From positions 84,250 to 148,249 of the forward strand of contig JAJDEU010000062.1 of NCBI GenBank assembly GCA_029259635.1: DNA of 64,000 bases, read 5' to 3'. The notes beneath the pieces are model-generated. The model saw only the letters and a list, made by a program, of their open reading frames with translations. It was not told where the DNA came from and ran no database searches. The translations under genes and the position numbers were made by a program. How positions within the stretch are numbered: position 1 is the first letter of the stretch; each line of letters begins with the position of its first letter. The stretch comes from Planctomycetota bacterium (lineage in GTDB: Bacteria > Planctomycetota > UBA1135 > GCA-002686595). Below, one piece after another: positions 52,081 through 61,917 of this stretch.

Positions 52081-52165
52081 GCCGAGCGAGGACTTCGCGC
52101 TCGGCGAGCGCCCTGCGGCTTAGGCAGGGCGGGTAACTATAATTAGATTCTAACTAACTACGCAT
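52081..52165 (-). promoter_or_regulatory. Leader hairpins and AT-rich promoter region
   Basis: Upstream of the small exported gene: stem GCCGAGCG/CGCTCGGC (52081-52105) and stem GCCCTGC/GCAGGGC (52110-52130), then an unusually AT-rich TAACTATAATTAGATTCTAA that on the minus strand offers a TATAGT -10-like box. No good -35 is seen. The two hairpins would lie in the 5' leader of the transcript. Confidence 0.4.
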
Positions 52166-52348
52166 TTGTTGGTACTGGCTAGATCGGCGATTATCAGGAT
52201 TGGGAGGGCCGGATTGGGCTCGAATGCGCGCTTGAGAGGGCTGGAACGGCAACAGCATGGATAGAGGTGAATTCTTCGAGCCTGTAGCCCGTCGCGCGCC
52301 CGACCTGGTTCAGGCCGATCGTGGAGGTCGCGCGACTCCCTGCTCGAT

Positions 52349-52900
52349 CTAAATGCCGAGCTCTTCCGCGTGCTCGCGAAGCGCGCCGATCACGAACTCG
52401 ATGTGCTGCCCCAAGTCAACGCCGAGTAGTTCGACTCCCTTGCGCACTTCTTCACGGTCGACCTTGGCGGCGAAGGACTTGCTCTTGAGGCGCTTCTTCA
52501 CGCTCTTCGCAGTCAGTGTCGATACGCCTTCTGGACGAATGAGCGAACAGGCCACAATGAACCCCGTCAGCTCGTCACAGGCGACCAGAGCGCGGTCCAA
52601 CTGAGACTCGTACGGCACGCCCCACTGAGTGAAGTGAGCCGAGATCGCGTGAGCTTTTTGCTCCTCGCCCCTTTCGCGAAGCCAAGCGACGATTCGGTTC
52701 GGGTGATCCTCGGGCCACTTCTCGTAGTCCGCATCGTGAAGCATCCCCGCGATGCCCCACTCCTCCGCCGCTTCTTCCTCGCCGTACTCTGCCGCCGCCG
52801 CACGCATCACGATCTCCACCGCGCGCGCATGCTTGCGAAGGGAGTCCGTCTCCGTCCACTCCGTTAGGTGTGCCCAGGCCTTATCGCGTGTGATTGTCAT
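52349..52900 (-). CDS. HD-domain hydrolase
   Basis: A 183-residue HD-superfamily phosphohydrolase: His24 in SLRKHARAVE, His55-Asp56 in GMLHDADYEKW, and a later conserved Asp in ACDELTGFI complete the metal site. It has the compact size of stand-alone HD proteins acting on nucleotides or other phosphate esters. I start at the ATG of MTITRDKAW (52900); the longer frame upstream has no coding character. No operon partner is evident. Confidence 0.85.
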   Translation of the reverse strand: MTITRDKAWAHLTEWTETDSLRKHARAVEIVMRAAAAEYGEEEAAEEWGIAGMLHDADYEKWPEDHPNRIVAWLRERGEEQKAHAISAHFTQWGVPYESQLDRALVACDELTGFIVACSLIRPEGVSTLTAKSVKKRLKSKSFAAKVDREEVRKGVELLGVDLGQHIEFVIGALREHAEELGI

Positions 52901-53160
52901 GTTGCGACGAACGGTACAGAACCGGGACGAAAGCGGCCACTCATCGGCAACGCCCGTTGATCTTGTCCCCGTATTCCGCTTCACGTCTACGGAGAGCTTT
53001 TGCCTAGAATGCTGCCTGGAGAGTGCGCAAAAGTTCCGATTCACAGAGGAACGACGTGTCTCCATCTTTAGGGAGTCAGAGTGACGGCGTAGGAACTTTG
53101 GACGTTGTTCGCCGCCACGGAATCAGCATCGGCGAATCTTTGGAATCGAGGTGAGAGCGT

Positions 53161-53616
53161 ATGGAACTCGTGGAATATGAATCGAAGTCGGTGGGGCGGT
53201 GGGCTTTCGTCTTGGCCGCGTTGTTCGCGATCGGTGGGGTTGGCGTCCTTGTCGTTCAGGGCCTAGAAGGTCGGCCGGAGGCGTTCATCGGGGTGTTCCT
53301 GATTGGCCTCGCGCTCTTCCTAATGAACTTTGGAACGCTCACTGTGCGCGTGACGAAAGCAGAGGTCGCTTGGTTCTTCGGCGTCGGTCTGATCGGACGG
53401 CGCATGAAGTTAGAGCGAGTGCGCGGAGCGGAAGCGACGCGGTCCCCTTGGTATTGGGGTTGGGGCATTCGCTGGACTCCGACGGGTTGGCTCTGGCGCT
53501 CGTACGGACTCGACGTTGTCTGGCTGGAATTCGACAACGGGAAGCGCGTGGGAATCGGAACGCAAGATCCCGAAGGGCTCGTTCGCGCGGTGCGCGAGCA
53601 GCTCGAGCTCACCTGA
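53161..53616 (+). CDS. Membrane protein with PH-like cytoplasmic domain
   Basis: A 151-residue protein with two transmembrane helices (AFVLAALFAIGGVGVLVVQG, AFIGVFLIGLALFLMNFGTL) and a C-terminal beta-rich part (VTKAEVAWFFGVGLIGRRMK, VVWLEFDNGKRVGIGTQDPE) like a bacterial PH domain. GAGGTGAGAG precedes the ATG. Its 3' end overlaps the facing gene by eight bases. No specific role is known. Confidence 0.65.
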   Translation: MELVEYESKSVGRWAFVLAALFAIGGVGVLVVQGLEGRPEAFIGVFLIGLALFLMNFGTLTVRVTKAEVAWFFGVGLIGRRMKLERVRGAEATRSPWYWGWGIRWTPTGWLWRSYGLDVVWLEFDNGKRVGIGTQDPEGLVRAVREQLELT

Positions 53617-55276
53617 TCTTGCTGCGCAGGAAATACTCGTTGGGCTGCAGTTCTTCGTCGAAACTCCGCATGGGGACGCCGATCAAGGAATCGCCGCTCT
53701 GGTGATCCATTCGCACGTTGATCGGTCGGTCGATCGCTAGCTCCGGGTTGGTCTTGTCGGCCACAACCAGGCGAACTTGCAGAGTCGACTTGTCGACGAA
53801 GTACCAGGTGCCGTTGCTGTAGGTCCACTTGGTTTCGCGCGTCCACTTCTCGCCCGGGATGCGAACCGTGAGGAGCTCAAAGTCCTGCTCCTGAATCTTC
53901 CAAGCACTGACCGCCATGTCGATGACGGCTTGTCGATCCGCGCCGAGGTAGCGATCGGTGGGCAGCGAGTTCTCGCGAATGATCAGTTCTTTGAGCGAGT
54001 CGGCGCGCTCTTTGAGGCTGGCCTTCATCGCCATGACTTCTTTACCCAGGATTTCACCGGCAGCCGGATCGAGTACCTGGAAGAGCGCCAACTTGTCCTC
54101 CGCCCACTCCATGCGTTGCGGGATGCCACCCGTAAACCACATGGGCTTCTGGTTCTGAACCGCCTCAGTGGCGTACCTGTCGGCTTCCGCAAGATCGGCG
54201 CGAATGTCGGCTGGCAGCGCGATGACCTGCTCGGCAGCGGCCACACCGAAAGCCTCGTGCCCGCGCAAGAATCCGTTGCCCGCATGCTCGATCTGCTTGC
54301 CCTGTTCGGTTTGCTGTTCCATCAGGCGGGTATAGACCCGAGCGATGCGCACGCACTCGTCCTTGGCGACATCCAATTGCCCATAAACCTCGGCGGCCTG
54401 GGTGCGTCCATCGCGAAAGAGGTAGTCGAGACTCTGGTAGGCGCTCGAGAGCTCCCGCAGTCGCTTGAGGTCATTGTTGAACTCCGGATAGTTCGCCGGA
54501 TGGATCATGTCCATCAGCCGGGCGTTGAGCGGCTGGATGTACTTCTCCACCAAGTCGATTTTGAATCGCACGTTGACCAACCGCTCTTCGGCTTCCGCAA
54601 CGCCTTCGCCGTTGGCGGGGATCTTCGCCAAGCCGTCCTCAACAAAGCCCGCCTGTCGTCGAGTCTCTTTGATCGTCTCCATCGTGCGCGCCGTCGTGCG
54701 GTGGTCGATGGTGAGTTGATCTTCGATCGGAGTCAGCTTTTCGCGCAGGTTCATCAAACCCGACGTGTCCGTCTCAACACGGCGCAGCGTGAAGAGCGTG
54801 TTCTTGAACATGTCCGCGTGCGGATAGCCGAGCTTGACGGTCTTCGGCGGCTCGGGCGTGTTCGGCTCGGGCTCGGGATCAGGCCCCGGCTCCGGGTCGG
54901 GTTCCGGTGCTGGCTCGGGCGCCTCGCCGGTCAGAATCTTCGCGAGCTTGTTGTAGAGCTTCGTCGCTTCGTTGTAGCGAGTCGTGGCTTCGGCGACGCC
55001 GTCACCGGTGAGTCCCTCTAGTGCACCCTTGGCCGCCTCCATATCGCCAAAGGCTTGATCGAGCCGCATATTGGCGAGCTTGGCCGTCGAACCTTTCGGC
55101 GGACTCGTGAAGTGACCGATTGTGCCATCGACCAGATTGAGATTGGCCTCGGCCCGCTTCAGCGACGAGATAACCTGGGCAACATCCAGGACCGTATTGG
55201 CCGTGGCGACGGGCGCCAGCAAGGCAACGGACAGGACACAGACAACGGATCCAACCAAACGCAGTAACGAGGACAT
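53609..55276 (-). CDS. Exported helical protein of unknown function
   Basis: A 555-residue precursor with a signal peptide (LVGSVVCVLSVALLAPVATA). Residues 30-115 are helical (VISSLKRAEANLNLVDG), a Pro-Glu/Asp-rich linker (PEPAPEPDPEPGPDPEPEPN) follows, and a long helical domain (AEAEERLVNVRFKIDLVEKY) precedes a beta-rich C-terminus (GTWYFVDKSTLQVRLVVADK). The architecture suggests a periplasmic coiled-coil structural or binding protein; I do not recognise the family. It overlaps the convergent membrane-protein gene by eight bases. Confidence 0.6.
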   Translation of the reverse strand: MSSLLRLVGSVVCVLSVALLAPVATANTVLDVAQVISSLKRAEANLNLVDGTIGHFTSPPKGSTAKLANMRLDQAFGDMEAAKGALEGLTGDGVAEATTRYNEATKLYNKLAKILTGEAPEPAPEPDPEPGPDPEPEPNTPEPPKTVKLGYPHADMFKNTLFTLRRVETDTSGLMNLREKLTPIEDQLTIDHRTTARTMETIKETRRQAGFVEDGLAKIPANGEGVAEAEERLVNVRFKIDLVEKYIQPLNARLMDMIHPANYPEFNNDLKRLRELSSAYQSLDYLFRDGRTQAAEVYGQLDVAKDECVRIARVYTRLMEQQTEQGKQIEHAGNGFLRGHEAFGVAAAEQVIALPADIRADLAEADRYATEAVQNQKPMWFTGGIPQRMEWAEDKLALFQVLDPAAGEILGKEVMAMKASLKERADSLKELIIRENSLPTDRYLGADRQAVIDMAVSAWKIQEQDFELLTVRIPGEKWTRETKWTYSNGTWYFVDKSTLQVRLVVADKTNPELAIDRPINVRMDHQSGDSLIGVPMRSFDEELQPNEYFLRSKIR

Positions 55277-55461
55277 GTGGGATTCTCTATTCGATGTGAG
55301 GCGGCGATTTCGGTCGGGATTGTAAGGCAGTAGGCGTGATATCGAGTCGCACTAGAACCCGCCGCTCTTGCCGCAAGTAAGTACTTCACAGAAATCGGAA
55401 GGGCGCGGCCGGCGGGTAAGTTCAGTCACAGCGCGTAGTTCGCACAACAACGGATGGGTCT

Positions 55462-57090
55462 CTATCGGGCGCAAGATCGTGAAGTCACTTCGCGAATTAT
55501 GCTGAGTAGCTCTTCGATGCTGTAAGGCTTCTTGAGGAAGCCCCCGATAACGCAATCTTCGAACTGGGAGGTTGCTTCTCGCTCGGTGTGGCCGCTTGAG
55601 AGAATGACTGGAATGTCGAAGTCGCGGCCCGCGGATTTGCGTAGGGCCCGGAGAGTATCGGGGCCGTTCATCGTGGGCATGGAGAGGTCTAGAATGATTG
55701 CCGATAGCCGCTCGCCGTGCTCCTCGAACATCTCCACGGCCTGGTGTCCGTTCGAGGCGGCGAGGACCTCGAATCCGGCACCATTCAGAATGCGTCCGGT
55801 CATCTTCAGCAGAGGTTCCTCATCGTCGATCATGAGGACAGTTCCCTCACCACTCCAATCTGTGTCGGAGAGTTGCTGCGATGAGGGATCGGCCTCCTCT
55901 TCCGGGCTTGCCGGCAGGCGTAGCTCGATCGACGTTCCCTCTCCAGGCGCGGTGTCCACTCTAGCGGTGCCACCGCAAAGGCTGAGGATTCTGTGGACAA
56001 CGGCCAGGCCGAGACCTTTTCCGGCCTTCTTGGTCGTGAAAAATGGATCGAAGATGAGCTCTCTCGTCTCCGGCTCCATGCCGGAGCCATTGTCGGACAC
56101 TCTGATCAGGATTTCGTTGGTGTTCGCGTCCTTTGCAGTGCTCAGCTGCACACGTCCGGAAGCTCCTTCGTGGGACTCGGAGGCATTCGTGATCAGATTC
56201 ATGATCATTTGCTGAAGCGCGGTGCGGTTCGTTCGAGCGACGAGCGGATCGTCGCTCAGCTCGAACTCCAGGTTGGTCTGGTTGCTGAGAGCTGCATCGA
56301 GCATCATGCTCGTCTCGCGCACGACTTTGTTTACATCAACGGGGAGATTGAAGTCGTCGCCTTCTTTTCCGATATAGGCGAGCACCTGTCCGGCGAGGTC
56401 CGCGGCTCGGCGCGTGATCAGCTCGATTTCATCCAGGAACTCTTGGGCGAGTTCGGGATTCGCGAGCTCTCGCCGGAGCAATCCCGCATTGCCCAAGATT
56501 CCGCCGAGCAGGTTGTTGAAGTCGTGTGCGACACCGCCGGCGACCATGCCTACGCTCTCGAGTCGCTGTGAGTTGCGGAGGGCCACCTCGGTTCGTTCGA
56601 GTTGGCGCCGTCCTCGGCGATTCTCAATCTCGTGCATGACGAGAGCAGCCAGGTCGCTGATGCACATGAGCTCTCGGTCGGACAGCTCGCGCGGCTTGGA
56701 GCAGAAGGCGCACAGGGTCCCGATACGAAAGCCGTCAGTCGTTTTGAGCGGTGCTCCGACATAGAAGCGGATTCCGTTCTCGGCTCTGACGAGACGGTTC
56801 TCTTTCGAGCGTGGATCTACAGACGCGTCGGGAAGGTAAAGGACTCCGTCGGATTCGATCGCGGTTTCGCACAACCCCGGGTCGCGCGGCACCTCGACGG
56901 CGGATACTCCGTGTGCGGCTTTGAACCAAGTGCGTTCCTTGTCCACCAACGAGACGCACGCGCTGGGTACGTCGAGGAAGCGAGCGAGCAACGAAACGAT
57001 TCGATCGAAGGTCGCCTCCTTGGGACTGTCGAGAATCTCGTAGCGGTGAAGAGCCGCCAGACGGTCTCTCTCGACAGTTTCAGTGACCAT
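55462..57090 (-). CDS. GAF-containing hybrid histidine kinase with receiver domain
   Basis: A 542-residue soluble sensor. Residues 25-155 are a GAF domain (FDRIVSLLARFLDVPSACVS, APLKTTDGFRIGTLCAF), His189 in GVAHDFNNLL is the phospho-acceptor, the ATPase has Asn302 (NLITNASE), DNGSGM (333-338) and GKGLGLAVV, and the C-terminal receiver has IDDE (421-424), Asp468 in LDLSMP and Lys521 in FLKKPY. There is no DNA-binding output, so phosphate probably passes to another protein. It is transcribed away from the amidohydrolase gene; no cognate regulator is adjacent. Confidence 0.92.
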   Translation of the reverse strand: MVTETVERDRLAALHRYEILDSPKEATFDRIVSLLARFLDVPSACVSLVDKERTWFKAAHGVSAVEVPRDPGLCETAIESDGVLYLPDASVDPRSKENRLVRAENGIRFYVGAPLKTTDGFRIGTLCAFCSKPRELSDRELMCISDLAALVMHEIENRRGRRQLERTEVALRNSQRLESVGMVAGGVAHDFNNLLGGILGNAGLLRRELANPELAQEFLDEIELITRRAADLAGQVLAYIGKEGDDFNLPVDVNKVVRETSMMLDAALSNQTNLEFELSDDPLVARTNRTALQQMIMNLITNASESHEGASGRVQLSTAKDANTNEILIRVSDNGSGMEPETRELIFDPFFTTKKAGKGLGLAVVHRILSLCGGTARVDTAPGEGTSIELRLPASPEEEADPSSQQLSDTDWSGEGTVLMIDDEEPLLKMTGRILNGAGFEVLAASNGHQAVEMFEEHGERLSAIILDLSMPTMNGPDTLRALRKSAGRDFDIPVILSSGHTEREATSQFEDCVIGGFLKKPYSIEELLSIIREVTSRSCAR

Positions 57091-57645
57091 AGCCAGTGAT
57101 GCTAGCTTTGGTAGTTTTGTCAGACAAGAGTTCTGCAGACGGCTCGAGGAGTTTCGACTTGGCCGATTTCGAGTGCGCGCTATGGCTCTCTGTGGGAAGG
57201 CTCCGTCGAGATTCCCAGTTGTGGGTAGTGGATAACCGCGCGAGCGTAAACCAGGAAGGCGGCGACGGTTGTCATTCCACCGATGAGCTTCGCGTTGACG
57301 CTTTGGCGTATATCGCGAATTCGAAGAGGCTTTGAATCACGCGTGGAATCAACGGGCTCGAATGCTATTGGGGTTGCGCTCGATTTTTGGCGCAACATCG
57401 AGAAGCGGATATCGCCATCCATTGAATTGCTCGCTTACTGCCAGGTGAGTAGCGCTTAATCGGCCGTCCGCGATCCGCAAAAGTTAGCTGAACCGTAGAA
57501 CAATCAGTTTTCCTTTGCAGGTTTGTCTCACTTCGAGAGCGGAGGATATTGGCCCGTACCTCATGCTTCGGCGCTACTATGGAATCGCGCCCTTACTGTT
57601 CTCGATAGTGGTTCGTCCACTCGTCTCTTTCTCCCCGGAAGTTTC
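57091..57645. other. Divergent intergenic region
   Basis: About 555 bases between the histidine kinase and the amidohydrolase. A minus-strand frame (57180-57422) contains a hydrophobic run LIGGMTTVAAFLVYARAVI, which could be a small membrane protein, but there is no support in start or context and I leave it uncalled. Confidence 0.35.
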
Positions 57646-59490
57646 ATGAAGCACCTGAGTCATTGCATTCTCGCTCTCTTATCAAGCGCCCTTCTCATCG
57701 GTGCGGTTCCGCAGAACTCGACATACGACAATTTCGTGATTCGCAACGTTCGCATCTTTGATGGTGAGCGGGTCCTTGAAGAACAGGACGTCGCCGTCGA
57801 AAACGGAATCATTGTCCGCTTGGGGATCGACGTCGAGGCGCCTGACGTGGCGCGCGTGATTGATGGCAAAGGACTCACGCTCTTACCGGGATTGATCGAC
57901 GCGCACACACACACGATTTCTCCCGAGATTCAAGAGACGTCGCTCGCGGTCGGCGTGACGACCGAGCTCGATATGTTTGCGAGCTGGCAGATGGTGAAGG
58001 GGATTCGCGCACGGCAGGAGTCGGGGTTGAACGCGAATCGGTCGGACGTCTTTTCCGCGGGAACTCTGGTTACTTCGCCGAACGGTCACGGGACGGAGTA
58101 CGGCTTCTCGATCCCGACGATTGAGACTCCGGACGAAGCGGTGGCATTCGTGGATGCGCGACTGGAGGAAGGCTCGGACTTCATCAAGGTCGTCTACGAC
58201 GACGGCGCGGCCTTTGGCATTTCGATGCCGACCATCGACAAGGCGACTCTGAGCGCCGTCATCACGGCTGCGCACGATCGCGGTAAGTTGGCGATCATTC
58301 ACATCGGTTCCTATCAAGGTGCGTTCGACGCTCTCGAGTTGGGCGCTGACGGGATCGTGCACATGTTCTACGAGGCCGTGGACGACGCGGCGATCGCGAA
58401 GTTCGTCGCGCTCGCCGTAAAGAACGGCGCCTTCGTGACGCCGACCATGACGGTTTTGGAGAGCGCCAGTGGTATTCCGAGCGGGGCGAGCTTGGTCGAG
58501 GATGAGCGACTGGCTCGGTACGTGACGGCGGAGTGGCTGAGCAACCTGCAGCTCGCTTTCCCCGGAGAAGCGCGGGGTAAAGCGGCTGTAGCGTGCGCGA
58601 TGAAGACGATTCGCGAGCTCGGCGCGGCTGGCGTTTCGATCCTGGCGGGCAGCGACGCACCGAATCCGGGGACGGCGCACGGCGTAAGTCTTCATCGCGA
58701 GCTCGAGCTCCTGGTTCAAGCCGGCTTGAAACCCGTCGCCGCATTGCGCGCAGCGACCTCCGCGGCCGCTCGACGTTTCGGGCTCTCGGATCGCGGTGTG
58801 ATTCGCACTGGGCTGCGCGCGGACCTCGTATTGGTCCATGGCGATCCGACCGTGGACATCTTGGCGACGCGGGACATCGTCGCGATTTGGAAGCGCGGAA
58901 TCGCGGTTGATCGCGAGGCGGTGAGCAAACGTATCGCGGAGGCTTCTGCGATGGCGGCGAGCGCGAAGGCGAGTGAGCATGCGGGCGGAGTTGGTAACGG
59001 TCGTGTCAGTGACTTTGAGAGCGACGGACTCGCGACACTCTTCGGCGCGGGCTGGAGCGTTTCGACCGACGCCTTTATGGGCGGCAGCTCCGAAGCCAAT
59101 CTGGCCGTAGCCGAAGTCGGTGCCAATGGAACCGAGCGCTCTATGCACATCACCGGCGCGGTTGCTGCGGGCGATCAACCCTGGGCTGGAGCGATCTTTG
59201 CTCCCGGACCTTGGCCCATGTCGCCCGTTGATCTGTCCTCGATGAAGAGCGTTTCGTTCTGGGTAAAGGGAAAGCCCGGAACCTACTTCGCGATGTGCTT
59301 CCTTCAGAGCAAGGGCTACACGCCCGCGGTTCAAACCATCGAAGTGACCGAAGAGTGGACGGCCATCACCTTGCCGTTCGCGTCATTCGACGGCACGGAC
59401 GGAAGCGACTTGATGGGGTTTTACGTCGGAGCCGGCGACATCGGGCCGATGGAGTTCTGGCTCGACGAAGTTCGCTTTGATCGTCAGTGA
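57646..59490 (+). CDS. Exported amidohydrolase with C-terminal CIA30-like domain
   Basis: A 614-residue protein. A signal peptide (LSHCILALLSSALLIGA) precedes an amidohydrolase barrel: PGLIDAHTHT with His87 and His89, the carbamylated-lysine-like GSDFIKVVYDDG, a histidine in LAIIHIGSY and Asp in LAGSDAPN, then the usual GLSDRGVIRTGLRADLVLV closing segment. Residues 450-614 form a beta-sandwich like CIA30/galactose-binding domains (FESDGLATLFGAGWSVSTDA, SVSFWVKGKPGTYFAMC). It resembles prolidase-like imidazolonepropionase-type exported hydrolases. ATG 57646 follows GGAAG by four bases. Confidence 0.85.
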   Translation: MKHLSHCILALLSSALLIGAVPQNSTYDNFVIRNVRIFDGERVLEEQDVAVENGIIVRLGIDVEAPDVARVIDGKGLTLLPGLIDAHTHTISPEIQETSLAVGVTTELDMFASWQMVKGIRARQESGLNANRSDVFSAGTLVTSPNGHGTEYGFSIPTIETPDEAVAFVDARLEEGSDFIKVVYDDGAAFGISMPTIDKATLSAVITAAHDRGKLAIIHIGSYQGAFDALELGADGIVHMFYEAVDDAAIAKFVALAVKNGAFVTPTMTVLESASGIPSGASLVEDERLARYVTAEWLSNLQLAFPGEARGKAAVACAMKTIRELGAAGVSILAGSDAPNPGTAHGVSLHRELELLVQAGLKPVAALRAATSAAARRFGLSDRGVIRTGLRADLVLVHGDPTVDILATRDIVAIWKRGIAVDREAVSKRIAEASAMAASAKASEHAGGVGNGRVSDFESDGLATLFGAGWSVSTDAFMGGSSEANLAVAEVGANGTERSMHITGAVAAGDQPWAGAIFAPGPWPMSPVDLSSMKSVSFWVKGKPGTYFAMCFLQSKGYTPAVQTIEVTEEWTAITLPFASFDGTDGSDLMGFYVGAGDIGPMEFWLDEVRFDRQ

Positions 59491-59602
59491 CCCGTAGCGG
59501 GGATACCAAGCCAGCTTTGGTAACCCTGCTCTTTGATGCGATCGGTTAATTCCGACTTTTCAGGTAACCCCTCCGGGGATCGCCTTCAGGGGATGGTGGA
59601 GC

Positions 59603-59618
59603 GGGAGCCAAGGCTCCC
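59603..59618. other. Solo REP-like palindrome in a leader
   Basis: GGGAGCCAAGGCTCCC, a perfect 16-base palindrome close to the GGAGCCAGGCTCC core of the repeat elements, 36 bases before the thioredoxin-family start. It may be an isolated half-element or an RNA hairpin. Confidence 0.45.
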
Positions 59619-59653
59619 CCTACTTCCAATCCTTCCTACCCCTGGACATCGAT

Positions 59654-60904
59654 ATGACCTCCCCGCTGTTTCTTCGTGCACTCCTGACGCTCACCCTTGC
59701 CTCGCCCGCCCTGGCCGAGGGACCCTTTCGCGAACTCTCCTTCGACGACGCGCTGGTCGCTGCGGAGAAGGCCAATACGGTCGTCTTTGTCGACTTCTTC
59801 ACGACCTGGTGCGGACCGTGCAAGAAGCTCGATCGAGTTACGTGGAAGGACGAGGCGGTTCAAGCCTGGCTGACTGCGAACACGGTGCCGGTGAAAATCG
59901 ATGCGCAGGAGGAGCCCAAACTCACCGAGCGATTTGGCGTGGAAGCCTTTCCCACCCTGCTCTTGATCGATCCCGACGGAGTCGAATGCGGGCGAATCGT
60001 GGGGTATCTGGATCCCGAGGAGTTCATTACTGCGGCCCGTGAGGCGCTCAAAGGTTTCTCGGCCTCCGAGCGAGTTGAGCGCAAGCTCCTGGTCACGCCT
60101 AACGACCCGGCTCTCCGTAAGCGACATGGTGCCGCGCTGGTGCAGGAGGGTCGATTCGAAGAAGCCTTGGCCGAGTACCTCTGGTGCTATGACGAAGGTT
60201 TGAATCACTCCCCGAGTTTCAGAGGGGTTCGAAGCTCGTTCTTGCTCAGCAGTATCAACTCTCTTGGGAAGCGCTACCCCGAGGCATGGATAGCATTGCG
60301 CGAGCGCGAAGCTGCAGCTCGCGAGAGTGTGCTTTCTGGCGAGGGTGATCACCAGGCCGCCGGCGATGTGGTTGCCATTTGTCGCGAACTGGGCGAGTCG
60401 AAGCGAATCCTCGAATTGTGGGATGCGCTCATTGAGCAAGACCGAATGGACGCGCGAATGCGTCAGACCTTGATTGGTGTCACTCTGGATTTGCTTATGG
60501 AGGCGGGTCGATATCGAGATGCACTCCACGGAGTCGGCGATATCGACGCCTACTTCGATCAAAAAATCGCCATGTTCAAAATGGCCACAACGGATCAGGA
60601 AGACGAAGACCTGAGGGACTATATGCTCCGCTCAACACTGGTCGATGTGGCGAGAATCTATGGCGCACTGCTCGGCAGTGAGGATGATCGCGCGAGCGCT
60701 TATGCGAAATCGATTCTCGCGTTTAATACCTCTGACCTGGCCTACGCGCAGCTCGTGCGAGCGGCGGCGCGCGTCGAGAGTTGGGCTGCTGCTCGCGAGC
60801 TCCTCACTCAGGCTTACGAACTGCTTCCCGAAGAAGAGCGGGGAGCCGTGCGAGCGGCGGAACGAAAACTCCCAAAGAGCGAGCGGCCCGCATCCGGTGT
60901 CTGA
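59654..60904 (+). CDS. Exported thioredoxin-like protein with TPR-like helices
   Basis: A 416-residue protein with a signal peptide (FLRALLTLTLASPALA) and a thioredoxin fold: VVFVDFFTTWCGPCKKL (Cys53, Cys56) and the cis-proline in VEAFPTLLLIDPDG. After residue 135 it is all helical with repeat-like units (EEALAEYLWCYDEG, AARELLTQAYELLP). It probably reduces or shuffles disulfides in the envelope with a protein-binding tail. The facing lipoprotein gene ends 13 bases beyond its stop. Confidence 0.85.
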   Translation: MTSPLFLRALLTLTLASPALAEGPFRELSFDDALVAAEKANTVVFVDFFTTWCGPCKKLDRVTWKDEAVQAWLTANTVPVKIDAQEEPKLTERFGVEAFPTLLLIDPDGVECGRIVGYLDPEEFITAAREALKGFSASERVERKLLVTPNDPALRKRHGAALVQEGRFEEALAEYLWCYDEGLNHSPSFRGVRSSFLLSSINSLGKRYPEAWIALREREAAARESVLSGEGDHQAAGDVVAICRELGESKRILELWDALIEQDRMDARMRQTLIGVTLDLLMEAGRYRDALHGVGDIDAYFDQKIAMFKMATTDQEDEDLRDYMLRSTLVDVARIYGALLGSEDDRASAYAKSILAFNTSDLAYAQLVRAAARVESWAAARELLTQAYELLPEEERGAVRAAERKLPKSERPASGV

Positions 60905-60917
60905 CGCCTCGCCAGTA

Positions 60918-61721
60918 TCAGGGTCGCATGGTGCGCTGGACTTCTAGCTCGGTCGCGTACCACTCGTGAGCGGTCGTGGGGACGGGAAAGCGGACGCGCT
61001 CGACGAAGTCGGTGGGAAAGCGAAAGCCGCCGACTTCGCGAAAGCGATCGAAGGTGACGTCGACGTTCGCGCTGCGCGTAGATTTGAGTCCGCGCATCGT
61101 GAAGTGAACGCGATTGAGACGGAAGGTCTCGGCGTCGATCCAGAGCACGACGACGTCCTCTTCGGCGAGACCGAAGCCCGGCGAGAGGTGGGCCATGACG
61201 AGGTGGTGCGTGCGGTCGCGCAGCTTGGCGGGGCTTGCGAGGCGCAGACTGTTCTGGCGTCGCTGGACGAAGGTCGGGCCGGTCAGGAACATCGAGTAGA
61301 GGTCGGCGACGAGAGCGGCGGACGCGAGGACCTCGGGATCGCTGGACGGCACGCCGTTGTAGCTGACTTGAATGCCTTCGGGCGTTCGTACGACTTCCTT
61401 GGTTCCACTCGGTCCCGTGTGGGTTTGCTCCATGCGATCGGTCGCGAGGACGAAGCGCTCTCTCGATGTTTGGCGGTACTCGACGTCGGAGAGGACCGAC
61501 TGAAGCGCGGGAACAATCGAGCCCCACTCACCCTCGTACGCGACCGTGATCTCTTCCAGAGCGGCGTAGAGATCTCCTTGCGCGGCGACCGACTGCTCGA
61601 GGATTCGCGCAGCTGCGGCGAGCGACTCGGAGTCATTCGGGGCGTCGGACCAGCTCGGAAAAGCGGTGACGCAAGAGCTGGCGAGCAAGGGGAGAAGGAG
61701 CGCAAGGTGTGAGAGCTTCAT
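60918..61721 (-). CDS. Lipoprotein of unknown function
   Basis: A 267-residue protein starting at ATG 61721 with a good lipobox signal (LALLLPLLASSC, Cys17). The mature part is beta-rich and fits an outer-membrane-lipoprotein (LolA/LppX-like) sheet: GTKEVVRTPEGIQVSYNG, VVVLWIDAETFRLNRVHFTM, VDVTFDRFREVGGFRFPTDF. The frame upstream of this ATG is basic and non-signal. Family assignment is tentative. Confidence 0.65.
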   Translation of the reverse strand: MKLSHLALLLPLLASSCVTAFPSWSDAPNDSESLAAAARILEQSVAAQGDLYAALEEITVAYEGEWGSIVPALQSVLSDVEYRQTSRERFVLATDRMEQTHTGPSGTKEVVRTPEGIQVSYNGVPSSDPEVLASAALVADLYSMFLTGPTFVQRRQNSLRLASPAKLRDRTHHLVMAHLSPGFGLAEEDVVVLWIDAETFRLNRVHFTMRGLKSTRSANVDVTFDRFREVGGFRFPTDFVERVRFPVPTTAHEWYATELEVQRTMRP

Positions 61722-61917
61722 GGGTGCGATAGTACGGTGTCTTCGGGATGTTGTCTGCTCGGCGAGGGGCAACGTGTTCGGTCCTTGAGGCGAGGGCCTG
61801 AGCGCACACCGCCTGGGTTTGTCGCATGCGCGATTCGCCGCCTGAGCTCTGCTAGGAGAAGGGGCCGCCACGCGCCTGACTGCGTGACGACCCCGAGGAG
61901 AGGCAGAGGGTAGTGGG

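Noticed and set aside
53777..55021. 414-codon plus-strand frame over the exported helical protein
   Set aside because: Antisense shadow; low-complexity translation.
57180..57422. Possible small membrane protein
   Set aside because: Only a hydrophobic run, no ribosome-binding site, conservation or context.
57883..59334. 483-codon minus-strand frame over the amidohydrolase gene
   Set aside because: Antisense shadow with Arg-rich translation.
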